DNA from: Cercospora beticola
Taxonomy: Eukaryota > Ascomycota > Dothideomycetes > Mycosphaerellales > Mycosphaerellaceae
Direction of reading: 5' to 3'
Assembly: GCF_033473495.1 (NCBI RefSeq)
Contig: NC_088939.1
Location: 3,038,001-3,102,000, forward strand
DNA: 64,000 nucleotides
Below the pieces are notes generated by a model. It ran no database searches and was not told the DNA's origin. It saw only the letters and a list, made by a program, of their open reading frames with translations. Below, in pieces: positions 34,380 through 48,514 of the stretch; within the stretch, counting starts at the first letter, position 1; every line of letters starts with the position of its first letter. A program made the translations under genes and the position numbers.

Positions 34380-36512
34380 CTAAGGATGACCCTGTTTGCG
34401 CATCCACTCGATCCAGATACCCAAGTCGTTGCTGATCTCCAACGCTTTTGCCAATTTCTTCTTTTTCAACATCTCCGTCTGATTTTGCTCGGGCTGCTGG
34501 CCCTCGGAAGAATCTTTGACGGGTTCTGCGACTTGAACATCAATGCCATCGAAATGCTCGACTACAACATCGGCATCTGGCATAATATGGAAGACGACAT
34601 GGCTCAGGTCGTCGCCAGTGGGATCGGAGATTGCGAGTGAGAAGTTGGGAGTCGAGATGGGGAGTTGAGAGCCACTGGAGAAGCTCATGTCCACGCGAGT
34701 TTTGGAGGCTCCTTCGAGGTCTACGTTGCCGAGAAGTTCGTTAAGCTTCCTCTCGTGAGTACCGTTGCTTTGAGTACCATTTCCCGCGTGAGAGCCGTTT
34801 ACGCCGTTGGCAGTAGCTGCTTGAGCTTCTCCAGGCTGCGAATTGGCCAATGCGGTTCGCAAAAGGTTGCCAGTGCTCGCCCATTGTCGTAGTGTAGGTA
34901 ACAGCTCGACTAGCTGCCTTGGATGCGAGAATGGAACTTCTTCGAGTACATATGCAAGATCCCCCTTAGGGATGTCGAGAACGTACTCGTGTGAAGCGTT
35001 CGTGTCTTCGCCCTCTGGGCCTGGAACCAGTACGTTCTGTTCAGAAACAACCTTGATACTCAAGTCTTGTGATTTGATGCCGAGAACGTTGAGATGGTAG
35101 ATGGGGAAACTGGTAGAGTGGGAGTACTGGTCGCCCAGCGTCGCTAGAATTGTCGCTGCGATCTGTAATGGTAGCACGACTGGAGGATCTAGCTTGGCGA
35201 CGAAGCGGAGGTCTGGGAGACGTTCGCCATCGATGGCCATTGCATCGCCCGTGTCTGTTGAGCTTGTGCTGATGAATGTGTTGGGAGGGTCTTGCCATGG
35301 TATAGGTTGGTCCTGCCGAGCGGCATCGAATGTTTCCGGCAACCATGCGTCTGATACTCGTAACGATGGATACATGCCGGCAGCATATGGCTGGGCTTCG
35401 ATACGCAGGCTCCAGATGTCTGATTCGAAGTCATCCTCTGGCTCGTCTTGGGAGGCTCCGCCCATTGTCGTAGTCGACTTCCTTCGACACGGCGATGGTT
35501 TCCAGTAAGCCAGGGAAAGCCCAATCTTGCCATTGTCATGCATGAAAGGCTTGCCGCTTTTCTTGCACAGCACTTCGCGTGCAGCTTTCTCATCGGCATC
35601 CTCGCTCTTTAGTTGCTTCAACGCCTTGACCGCATCTTTCTCCAGGTCGTAAAGCTTCTTCAAGCTGCTGTACACTCCATTGATCGCCTCGAAGCAGTCG
35701 ACCTGCCCCTTGGACATCCTATCCATCTTTGCTAGCCGGTTCAGATTGGTCGCGAACTGATCAAGGCTCGATTGTAGAGCGATCCCACTCGGGACTTTTA
35801 AGTTCTGCAGCAGCACTTTGCTCGCTGCGATGCCCATATACTGCTCCTCTTCCTTCTTCTCAGCCTCGCAGACAAATATCTGCGGGACCACCCCCTCCAC
35901 CACATCACCTTGCAGGTTCACCACCAGCATCATTTTCTCACCAACTCCTGCCAAAGATATTTCGGTCTCGTCCCCAACTGCGGTAAGACCACATCTTCGC
36001 GCAACCCTCTCTATCCCAGATTTACACACGCGGCCTTTCGGTCCACCAATCTTCTGTAGAATCTTCTTCATCTTGGCCCTCCTCTCTTCCTCCTCATTCC
36101 GCTTGCGACCAGCGCCCACGCCCATAATCTCACTCATGCTCGGCACCATACCAGCAGCAGCCAACATAGGCGTTGGAACATTCAAATTCGGCGTGCCGGT
36201 ACCCAAATCCACGCCGAGTCCGTGGAGTGTGCCGGGCGTGCCAAAATGCTGACCAGGCGAGGAGCCCGATCCCGTTTGGCTCAACGATCCAACCATGGGC
36301 GTGGCGGCCAGCGTCTTACTGCCATGGCTACTGCCAACCGTAGGATGGTTCACGGGGGTCTTAGCCGCGTGGTCTTTTCGCGTTGCGGCGGGCGAAGGCA
36401 CGCTTCGAGGTGCGGGCGACGCGGTGTTGTGGGGTGTGCTGATGTGGCCGGTCGCTTTCTTAGATGCGGACGACGGCTGCGTCACGGGCGCAGTGGTGTT
36501 TGGCGTCGACAT
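34380..36512 (-). CDS. med1: Mediator complex subunit 1 (Med1), fungal type
   Basis: This encodes 710 residues from the ATG at 36512. The open frame continues 40 codons upstream but its composition changes there. Med1 is a subunit of the Mediator middle module that links activators to RNA polymerase II. The first 170 residues are Pro/Ser/Thr/Gly-rich and disordered. The Med1 domain starts around a basic KRNEEEERRAKMKKILQKIG helix, followed by GRVCKSGIERVARRCGL, then GEKMMLVVNLQGDVVEGV and the FEAINGVYSSLKKLYDLEKDA segment. The C-terminus (KKKKLAKALEISNDLGIWIEW) is a charged helix. It ends convergently with the GH31 gene, with only 94 bases between stops. Confidence 0.88.
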   Translation of the reverse strand: MSTPNTTAPVTQPSSASKKATGHISTPHNTASPAPRSVPSPAATRKDHAAKTPVNHPTVGSSHGSKTLAATPMVGSLSQTGSGSSPGQHFGTPGTLHGLGVDLGTGTPNLNVPTPMLAAAGMVPSMSEIMGVGAGRKRNEEEERRAKMKKILQKIGGPKGRVCKSGIERVARRCGLTAVGDETEISLAGVGEKMMLVVNLQGDVVEGVVPQIFVCEAEKKEEEQYMGIAASKVLLQNLKVPSGIALQSSLDQFATNLNRLAKMDRMSKGQVDCFEAINGVYSSLKKLYDLEKDAVKALKQLKSEDADEKAAREVLCKKSGKPFMHDNGKIGLSLAYWKPSPCRRKSTTTMGGASQDEPEDDFESDIWSLRIEAQPYAAGMYPSLRVSDAWLPETFDAARQDQPIPWQDPPNTFISTSSTDTGDAMAIDGERLPDLRFVAKLDPPVVLPLQIAATILATLGDQYSHSTSFPIYHLNVLGIKSQDLSIKVVSEQNVLVPGPEGEDTNASHEYVLDIPKGDLAYVLEEVPFSHPRQLVELLPTLRQWASTGNLLRTALANSQPGEAQAATANGVNGSHAGNGTQSNGTHERKLNELLGNVDLEGASKTRVDMSFSSGSQLPISTPNFSLAISDPTGDDLSHVVFHIMPDADVVVEHFDGIDVQVAEPVKDSSEGQQPEQNQTEMLKKKKLAKALEISNDLGIWIEWMRKQGHP

Positions 36513-36972
36513 GGTCGCGGAAGGGCGCACTTTCGTTTGCGCGTGTTGTGCGAGGCTCACGGCATGGTTTGTTGATGTTGATGTTCGGTCGAGAATGTGA
36601 GTTCGCAAGTTAAGAACGACCAGATTCGGCAACGAGCTTTGGTACGCCGATCACCGCGAGGGCACGTGCCTTCTCCACGATAAGGTCACATTTGCCATAC
36701 AGTTGCAATGGACGAACGAGCGAAGCAGAAATTGTTTTGAACTTCTCAATTATGCATTTCTCTAGCTACTCCCAGCTAGAGCAAGAAAATGTTCCTCTAA
36801 TTTGGTCCTGTTCAAACGCCGCGGCAGCATTCAAGGCTGCCCATAGTACAATTGATCTGCCGCCCAGGAAGGGGATATCATCTAGAAGCATTCGCGGCGC
36901 GGCGGCAGATCTGTGAGGTCGGTTGGGTCAATCGGTAAGAGTTCGGGTGGTCGTGGTCTCGTTATCGGTCAT

Positions 36973-38646
36973 CTAAGGCTTGACAATCGGGACAACAGTG
37001 TCAACAGTCTCAGCAGGTTGCTGCGACTTCTTGAAAACGTCGGCGCCCTCAACTTTGCCGCAAATCTGTTCGTCACGTCAGTATGAAGCTCACATGGCAA
37101 TGGTTTCAAAGCAACTTACAGTCTCAACGATCATACCGGTGATCTGGTACGGGTCGCCGTTGGAGGCGGGACGACGGTCCTCAAAGTAGCCCTTGCCCTC
37201 CTCGGCAACAGCGCGGTTGACACGCACTGATGAGCCACGGTTGGCAATGCCCCATGTGAACTTGTCATATGATGCAGTCTCGTGTGCGCCAGTCATGCGG
37301 GCCTCGTTGCCCTCACCGTACACAAGCATGTGCTCCTTGTGGCGGCCAGCCAGCTTCTCCATAGCGGCCTCGATGGCCTTCATGCCGCCATCATTTCGCA
37401 TAGCCTCAGTCGAGACGTTGGTGTGGAGACCGGCACCGTTCCAGTCACCAGGAATTGGCTTGGGTGCGAATGTGATCTTGGCGCCAAAGTCTTCTGCGAC
37501 ACGGTGGAGGAGGAAGCGAGACATCCAGAGCTGGTCACCGACTGTTCACGTGTTAATTTGTGGGGAAGAAGTGGTGTGGAGCAGCACTTACGATCGATGC
37601 CCTCACATGGGCCGACCTGGTACTCCCATTGAGCTGGCATCACCTCGGCGTTGGTACCAGAGATGTTGATGCCAGCGTACAAGCAGGCCTTGTAGTGTGC
37701 CTCGACAATGTCTCTGCAGAAGACCTTGCCAGTTCCGACACCGCAGTAGTATGGGCCTTGTGGAGCTGGGAAACCTCCCTTTGGCCAGCCGTACGGCCAG
37801 CCCTCGAAGTCGAGCAGGGTGTATTCTTGCTCGAGACCGAACCAGAACTTCTCACCCTTGTGCTTCTCCATAACGACGGCGGCATCGTGACGGAAGTTGA
37901 AGGCATTTGGCTTGCCATCGGACATCCAGGTCTCTGCGAGCACGAGAATGTTATCGCCAAGGCGGAATGGGTCTGGGTAGACGGCAACAGGTCGGAGGTA
38001 GACGTCAGAGTTGTCGCCAGGTGCCTGGGCAGTGGAGGAACCGTCGAAGTTCCATTCTGGAAGACTCTGGAGGCCGGTGTATGAGCTCTTCTCGATGGTC
38101 TGCAGACAGTCGCGCGTTAGCTAGGAGATCTACCGCGGCATTTCTTGGTTCCTGCGTTGTCTGGCATGTCCAACTGTTTGGAACAGTTTGAGGCGACTGC
38201 CATGTGACCCCGCCGTTGAGGCAGAGCGCACTGGGCTTCTAGCGTCCGAAGCACGCCGAAGGCGGCATTTCGTCAAAGCCGCATCAGACCCTGGCAATGG
38301 CAGTCCTCCTCATTGACGGAGATTTCAGGAACTCAAAAAAAATGAGACGCAGAAATCCCCTCTCTGCTCGCAGTCCAGATGTCGAGAGATGGTGGGACAC
38401 TCACCTTGCACTTGGATCTCACACCTCCGCTGGCGTCAATCCAGACATATTCGGCAATGATCTTATCTCGCTGGTCGAGTTTGAGGTATTTCTCAAGCTG
38501 CGTTCTGTCAGCTTCGGCGCCACCACCGAGCCGCGCTCAGAGGACAAAGAACTCACAGTGGCAGTATTCGAGACGATTTTTGAGTCGGCCTGAGTCAAGC
38601 AGATCAGCGCTTAGTTCAGCGAGTAGTGGCAGTCGCAGCTTACCAT
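36973..38646 (-). CDS. Glutamine synthetase, eukaryotic type II
   Basis: Six exons join in frame to 383 residues: 38644-38646, 38557-38589, 38405-38497, 37592-38099, 37120-37541 and 36973-37065. The enzyme makes glutamine from glutamate, ammonia and ATP in the cytosol and is the key step of nitrogen assimilation. The N-terminal beta-grasp domain has [14 protein letters not shown] and [14 protein letters not shown]. The catalytic domain has [26 protein letters not shown], the ATP-binding [10 protein letters not shown] and the [10 protein letters not shown] segment. Exon 1 consists of the ATG codon alone, directly followed by donor GTAAGC. Exon 2 codes for only 11 residues. The intron right after the start codon makes this gene easy to misannotate, but the conserved joins leave little doubt. 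Confidence 0.96.
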
Positions 38647-40254
38647 GATTGCTGTGGTTGTGTTGCAGGTGTTTGGGGGAGTTCAAGAGGGATGGAGTGT
38701 TTGCAAAAGGCAGAACAGAGCTGAGCTCAAGAAGTGAGATTGGTGACTGGGGAGTCGGAGGAAATAAAGCAATCGGTTTCGAGGTCGCAAGGTGGGCTTT
38801 GAGTGTTTTTAGGTGAGCCGACTGAGCCACCAAAATAGTCTGTGCACCCTGGTCAGTACCGCCGGTTATCGCCCTCGCCGCTTCGTCTCAAAGAAACTAC
38901 GTTTTGGCAGCTGCTGCTGAGGGCGGGCGACTTTGCCGCGGCGGGTGTGGGTGAACGGCGAGGCGGCGATCTAGATGTCGTCGATAAGGGTGCCAGAGGG
39001 CATGTCACTTCTGTATGTCAAGCAGATCCGCGTCACTGGCCATCGAAGGCATACTGCTGTAATTGCTTTTTGGTGATTCGACACACGTACACAGCACAGG
39101 GCCTCCCATCCGCTGCATGCGCGATTTCTTTCACACGCAGCGACACGCGCGTCTGAGCAGATGCTGGCCTGGCACGCCGCCTGTCACGGTCGCGCGTTTC
39201 GAAGCGACTCCCCAAACGTGTGCCGACGCCGCAAAATGGGCCACTATAGACACCCACCACCCCGCTAGTATCGCTGCTCTCGCGAGTAGCAGGTAGGCCA
39301 TTTGTCCAGTGCTGTTTCCAGAAGGCCCACGTCACACACGATCCTGGACGCCAATCGCCCGCTGTCTGCGATTAGAGCGGCGCCCAGCGCGGGTTTGCGT
39401 CTGCAGGAACCACCAGAAACGCTGTCCACGCTGGCTCCGGCGGGTCCCATTGCCCACCGTGGGCTCATCCTGGTGCTGGGCGGTGCAGTATCTGCCCGCG
39501 GCCAACGCGCTATATGCAGGCGTGCTGAGATGCGCGGACTGCTGCTTTGAACCAGCTCACACGACACCGACCTCATCCTCACTGCAATTGATATGCAGTC
39601 CAGCAACGACATCACACAGCATCCCCATTATGGCATCGGAAACTCTCTCCGCAGAACCCTGTGCGTCGCCGTACCGAGCATGCAGGGCCGCCGCCGTGGG
39701 CTAATGCAAGCATATCTCTCGCAATCCTGGTCCAATCACTTTACCTAAACACTTCCACCGACGGTCAAAGCCGGCTGTAACGATGGGGTAACACAAAGGA
39801 GCTGTGGCGGTGCAACGGCTCTACATTTGCCCACGAGCCCAATTGCTATTTGCAGCTACGGTACCACTCGCCGAGTTGGCCGCGGGCAAACGGCCTTGGC
39901 ACGCCCTCATCTCAGACATGATGACTCTCCTTGTTCCCCCGACATTCGTACTGCGGTACCATGTACTCGCGTCGGCATATGGCTGTCTCTTTCTGTCAGG
40001 AAGGGATGACGGTGTCGGAACGAGCACCCGCTTTCTTTTACTCCATTCAAATGGCAAATCCTCAGCGCGTAGGAGGCGGTGGGCGTTGGCCTCACTTTGC
40101 TGCCTGCTCCCTCATTTGATGGTACATGGCCATCATCTAAGACTCGGTCAGCAGTAGTCTCACGCCAACAAGGAATAACGCGGCCGCTGCCCAGAAGCTG
40201 GGGACGAACAGAAGTTCTGTTGAAGTCTTGGAGAGCCATTGGATTCGACGCTGA
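38647..40254. other. 1.6 kb interval without a supported gene
   Basis: This lies between the glutamine synthetase start and the stop of the next SDR. The first several hundred bases are its promoter and leader. Overlapping short frames occur around 39265-39704 and 39804-40157 but their compositions are mutually shadowing, GC-rich and without domains. No RNA gene was recognised. Confidence 0.45.
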
Positions 40255-41080
40255 CTACTGTAGCGCGTGCGACCACTGTCCGGCAGCAGGGTACAGAGAA
40301 ATGTTTCACTGAACTTACATTTTTCTGGCGTTCCTGCTCCCAGGTGTCGAAATTCCTCTTCGTCATCTGCACCGGAATCTGTTCCGTTCCTGCAGCCAGG
40401 CCGGCGTATGCTTCCTCCACAAAGTCTGCGAGCGGCATACCGATATGGCGACCCTTGCCCTGGAACTCCGGCTGATGCTTGTCGTCGTGTAGCTCGGTCT
40501 GGACTGCGGGAGGCAGCACCTCGATGATCTTGACATTGGAGTTGATCTCTTTCATTTGCAACCTCAACATCATGACCATATGATGGAGCGCTGCCTTCGA
40601 CGCGCAGTAGTTCGGACAGTACACAATCGGCGCGAGGGCCAGGCCGGACGTGATGTAAACCAGCGCAGTCTCTTGAGGCGCCTTCTTCTGCAAGACTGGC
40701 AGGAAAGCCTTGGTCAAATGCATGTAAGAAAGGTAATTGGTCGTGAACTCCGTCTCTAGGACGTCCAAGTCGACACTCTCCGGATCTTTCCAGTCCAGAT
40801 GTCGTTGCATTCCCGAGTTCAGAAAGACACAGTCCAGATCCGGATGCTTCGATGCAATGTCGTTCACAAATTCGGGGATTCCTTTCAGATCGGTTATATC
40901 AAAGACTGCAGTATCGACCTGCCCTTCTGCCCCATGCTCTTCTGCGAGCTTCTTCAAATTCTCTGCACGTCTGCCAACGGCAATGACTGAGCTGCCTTCG
41001 TCGAGGAACTTCTTCGCCATCGCCCATCCAATCCCGCTAGTGGCGCCCAAGACGAGGACTTTCTTGTACTGAAACGGCAT
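40255..41080 (-). CDS. Short-chain dehydrogenase/reductase (classical SDR, DltE-like)
   Basis: The main exon is 40319-41080 (254 codons). A donor GTAAGT directly follows QERQKN. Either of two acceptors (before 40276 or 40258) leads to the same stop at 40255-40257, giving 254 or 260 residues. Without splicing the frame would run to 306 residues with an unlike tail. The protein has the NAD(P)-binding TGxxxGxG equivalent GATSGIGWAMA, a cofactor Arg pair in AVGRRAENL, the NSG motif (FLNSGMQ, where NAG is usual), the catalytic Ser in VYITSGLA and YCASKAALH (catalytic Tyr and Lys as YxxxK). Substrate is unknown. It is probably a cytosolic oxidoreductase. Confidence 0.88.
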
Positions 41081-41314
41081 CTTGATCGATAGAATGAAGA
41101 ACCCAAGTGATATGAAGTCTCAGCTGAACAACTCCAGGAAAAAGATGTCTTGTGAACTTTTCCTTCCAGCACTTCCACGTCTTCTTCTTACCCGTTCGTA
41201 CCGTGAGCGATACATGATGTCACTGTTTGATAGGACAGATCTCGCTTCTGTTGCCGCAAACTCCGTGTCAATGACGACGAAGCATCAGTTGGTCCTTTGT
41301 GAGTTGCTTACGAT

Positions 41315-41374
41315 ATCGGACGAACGAGAATGAATAAAAGCCCGAGTGAACAATATATAACATCGGACGAACGA
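41315..41374. promoter_or_regulatory. Direct repeat of a 13-base word upstream of the SDR gene
   Basis: The word atcggacgaacga occurs at 41315-41327 and again at 41362-41374, 47 bases apart, with a TATATAA-like run between them (about 41352-41360). The pair lies 235-295 bases upstream of the SDR start codon. This could be a duplicated operator with a core promoter, or chance duplication. No regulator is named. Confidence 0.35.
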
Positions 41375-41745
41375 CAACACCCGACCGAAATCGAAGCCGG
41401 ATCGCTTGGCTCGTAATCGAAAGCAGGATCAATCAGCATCAAGATTCAAAAAGCTGGCTTGGATGCTCGACGAACGCCTGAGAAGGCAAGATTCACCATC
41501 GCAACGAAGCTTGGAAGTGCTTGTTGTGCCGATCTTCCACTGCCTATACAAGATCGTAGTGTCCGTGCGTAAGGCTATGTGCAATGCAAGGCAATGGCAA
41601 ACCCTCCATTGCTCCAACTTTCCGAGCTCCCTCGTGGGAGAAAGATAGGCTATGAATTCTCATGTCAATTGTATATCATAGCTAGCCTGACCAGCTCGCT
41701 TGAAAAATGCAATGCATCTTTGTCCTGTTGCCAGTTCGCATCTAT

Positions 41746-46205
<4,460 letters not shown>

Positions 46206-47833
46206 ATGGAGGAAATTAAGCTGATTGGTACCTCTGAGATCTCGAAGCACAATTCTCCAAACGACTGCTGGCTTGTGATTGAGGATCAGGTCTGGGACTG
46301 CACCAACTTTGTAGACGATCATCCTGGAGGAGCAAATTGTGCGTTCAATGCAGCTTAGTATATCGGCATGGCTCTGCGTCTTCTTACCAAAATTCAGTGA
46401 TTCTAAAATATGCTGGCAATGATGCGACAACGGCTTATCTGGAGGTCCATTCCTCATCAGTTGTCAAGAATACCCTACCGATTGGCTGCTTCGTTGGGAA
46501 TCTCGATCGGGCGACAATCACATCGGATTGGAAGCAAGAACCGATAGCGACGAACGCTGCGCAGGCCGTGCCTGAGAACGAGAGACCACCACTACACACA
46601 GTGATCAATGCGTACGTGACCCCGTCCTGAACTTGCGCTCAATTGCTTATCATATACGTTAGCCATGATTTCGAAGATGTCTCTGCGAAGACCTCATCAG
46701 CCAAAACTCACGCATTCTATTCCACGGCATCCACCGACTGCTGGACACGAGACATGAACCAATCTATGCTCAAAAGAATCTGGTTCAGGCCCCGAGTAAT
46801 GCGAGACGTAGCTGACATCGATACATCAAGCACAATACTTGGCGTCTCTGTCAAAGTCCCGCTATTCATCTGCCCGAGTGGCCTGGCAAAGATGATTCAT
46901 CCAGAGGGCGAGAAAGCGCTGGCGCGTGCAGCGCAATCTAGCGGCATCTTGGAGATTGTAAGTCAATTTCTATCTAGGGTTCAACTTTAAGTCGTCTGAC
47001 CTCATCGTCATCAGGTTTCTAGCAACGCTTCCTATCCCGCAAACGAGATTATCTCCCAAGCACCCTCTCACCCATTTATGTTCCAGCTCTACGTCAACAA
47101 GGATCGACCTAAGACCGCTCGAGTCATTGCCAACGCCGTGAAACTTGGCATGCGCGCCATCTTCATCACGGTGGACGCCGCAGGTCGAGGCAAGCGCGAG
47201 TCCGATGAACGCCTGCGCGTCGACGAAATTGCCATCAACCCCATCACCGGAGAATCACTTGGCAAACGTGGCGGCGGCCTGACCAAAACTGTGGGGGCAT
47301 ATATCGATCAAGCCCTGATATGGGAAGACATCGACTGGATTCGAAGTCTCACCGACTTGCCTATCGTGCTGAAAGGAATACAAACCGCCGCTGACGCCAA
47401 AATGGCAATGAAGTACAACGTACAAGGCATCTTACTCAGTAATCACGGCGGGAGGAACCTCGATTACTCGCCTCCTTCTATTCTTCTCCTCCTGGAACTC
47501 CACAAACAGTGTCCTGAGATCTTTGACAAAATGGAAATCTACATCGATGGAGGCTTCCGTCGGGGCGGAGATATGCTTAAAGCTTTATGCTTGGGCGCGA
47601 AGGCTATCGGCATGGGAAGGCCGTTCTTATTTGCTTTGGGATACGGCGCTGAGGGTGCGGAGCACTTGGTTGAGATTTTGCGAGATGAGCTCGAGAGTGC
47701 GATGAAATTGGTGGGTGTGAAGGATTTGAGTGAGGTGCATCCTGGATTGGTGAATACGAGTGATGTGGATCATCTTGTACCTGAATCGGAAGAACATTCG
47801 TATGCAAAGTGGAGGCCCAAGGCGAGGATTTGA
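46206..47833 (+). CDS. Flavocytochrome b2-type L-lactate / 2-hydroxy acid dehydrogenase
   Basis: Four exons (46206-46338, 46398-46611, 46663-46957, 47015-47833) give 486 residues. The N-terminal cytochrome b5-like domain has heme ligands in DHPGGAN and in YLEVHSSS. The FMN domain starts with the DFEDVSAKTSS segment. It has the substrate tyrosine in QLYVNKDR, the FMN-contacting lysine in VLKGI, the catalytic His and Arg in LLSNHGGRNLD, and the phosphate-binding DGGFRRGGD and GMGRPFL. The enzyme oxidises a 2-hydroxy acid to the 2-oxo acid and passes electrons to heme. Unlike yeast Cyb2 there is no mitochondrial presequence before the b5 domain, so a cytosolic paralogue is possible. The sequence around the first FMN region is shorter than in Cyb2. 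Confidence 0.92.
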
Positions 47834-48514
47834 GCATGTCTGTTCGCAGGAGTGAGTGGGCCGAGGCGCGGAAGAACATATGCTCTATCATCGAAAGCTA
47901 CAGCAATAGAGGATGATTGCAGTCGGAACATACGAATAGAAGCAAGTATCGATTCTGGGCGGCAACCAGCAGATTCGCTTTGGCACTGACAGTGGCCATG
48001 AGGAGGCCGGACGGTGCCTCCATAAGACGTTGCCCGTACAACCGCTCGTCGTTTTATGATTCGGCGGCTTCGCGAGCACGACGCATTGCAGAGATACTCG
48101 GGGATCGAATTGAGATCTCCTTCTGCCTCCACATGTTCGATATCTGACATCTGGAGAACCGCTGGCTCTGTTAGGCTCACGTTTTCAGAGATATTGAGAG
48201 AAAGCCGTCGGCTCCGTATAACCCTAGACGTTCGATCCCGTCGTATGAACACACGTTGGTTCTGAGAAATCGCCGTTCGGCAGAAACATTGGGAATCTTC
48301 GAAACGTGCAGAATTGCCTTTCTGTTTGAGCTGCTCTGCTAAGTATAGAAGTCCTCGGCCTCGCAGTGTTAGCAAAAGCATAGATTGCAATACCTACCAT
48401 ACCAGACAACCCCTAGAACGTAACCAATCACGAGGAACCCCATGCAAAAATGTCTCTCTCCCAGTCATTTACAAGAACAGCCTCAGAGGAGACACATCAA
48501 CCTCAATTGAGCCA
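47834..48514. other. Intergenic region between convergent genes
   Basis: These 680 bases separate two convergent stop codons. A minus-strand frame of 206 codons (47770-48390) overlaps the dehydrogenase end but has no family features. No other feature is seen. Confidence 0.45.

Noticed and set aside
47770..48390. 206-codon minus-strand frame overlapping the dehydrogenase end
   Set aside because: It is a shadow of the lactate dehydrogenase gene in its first part and shows no domain in the rest.
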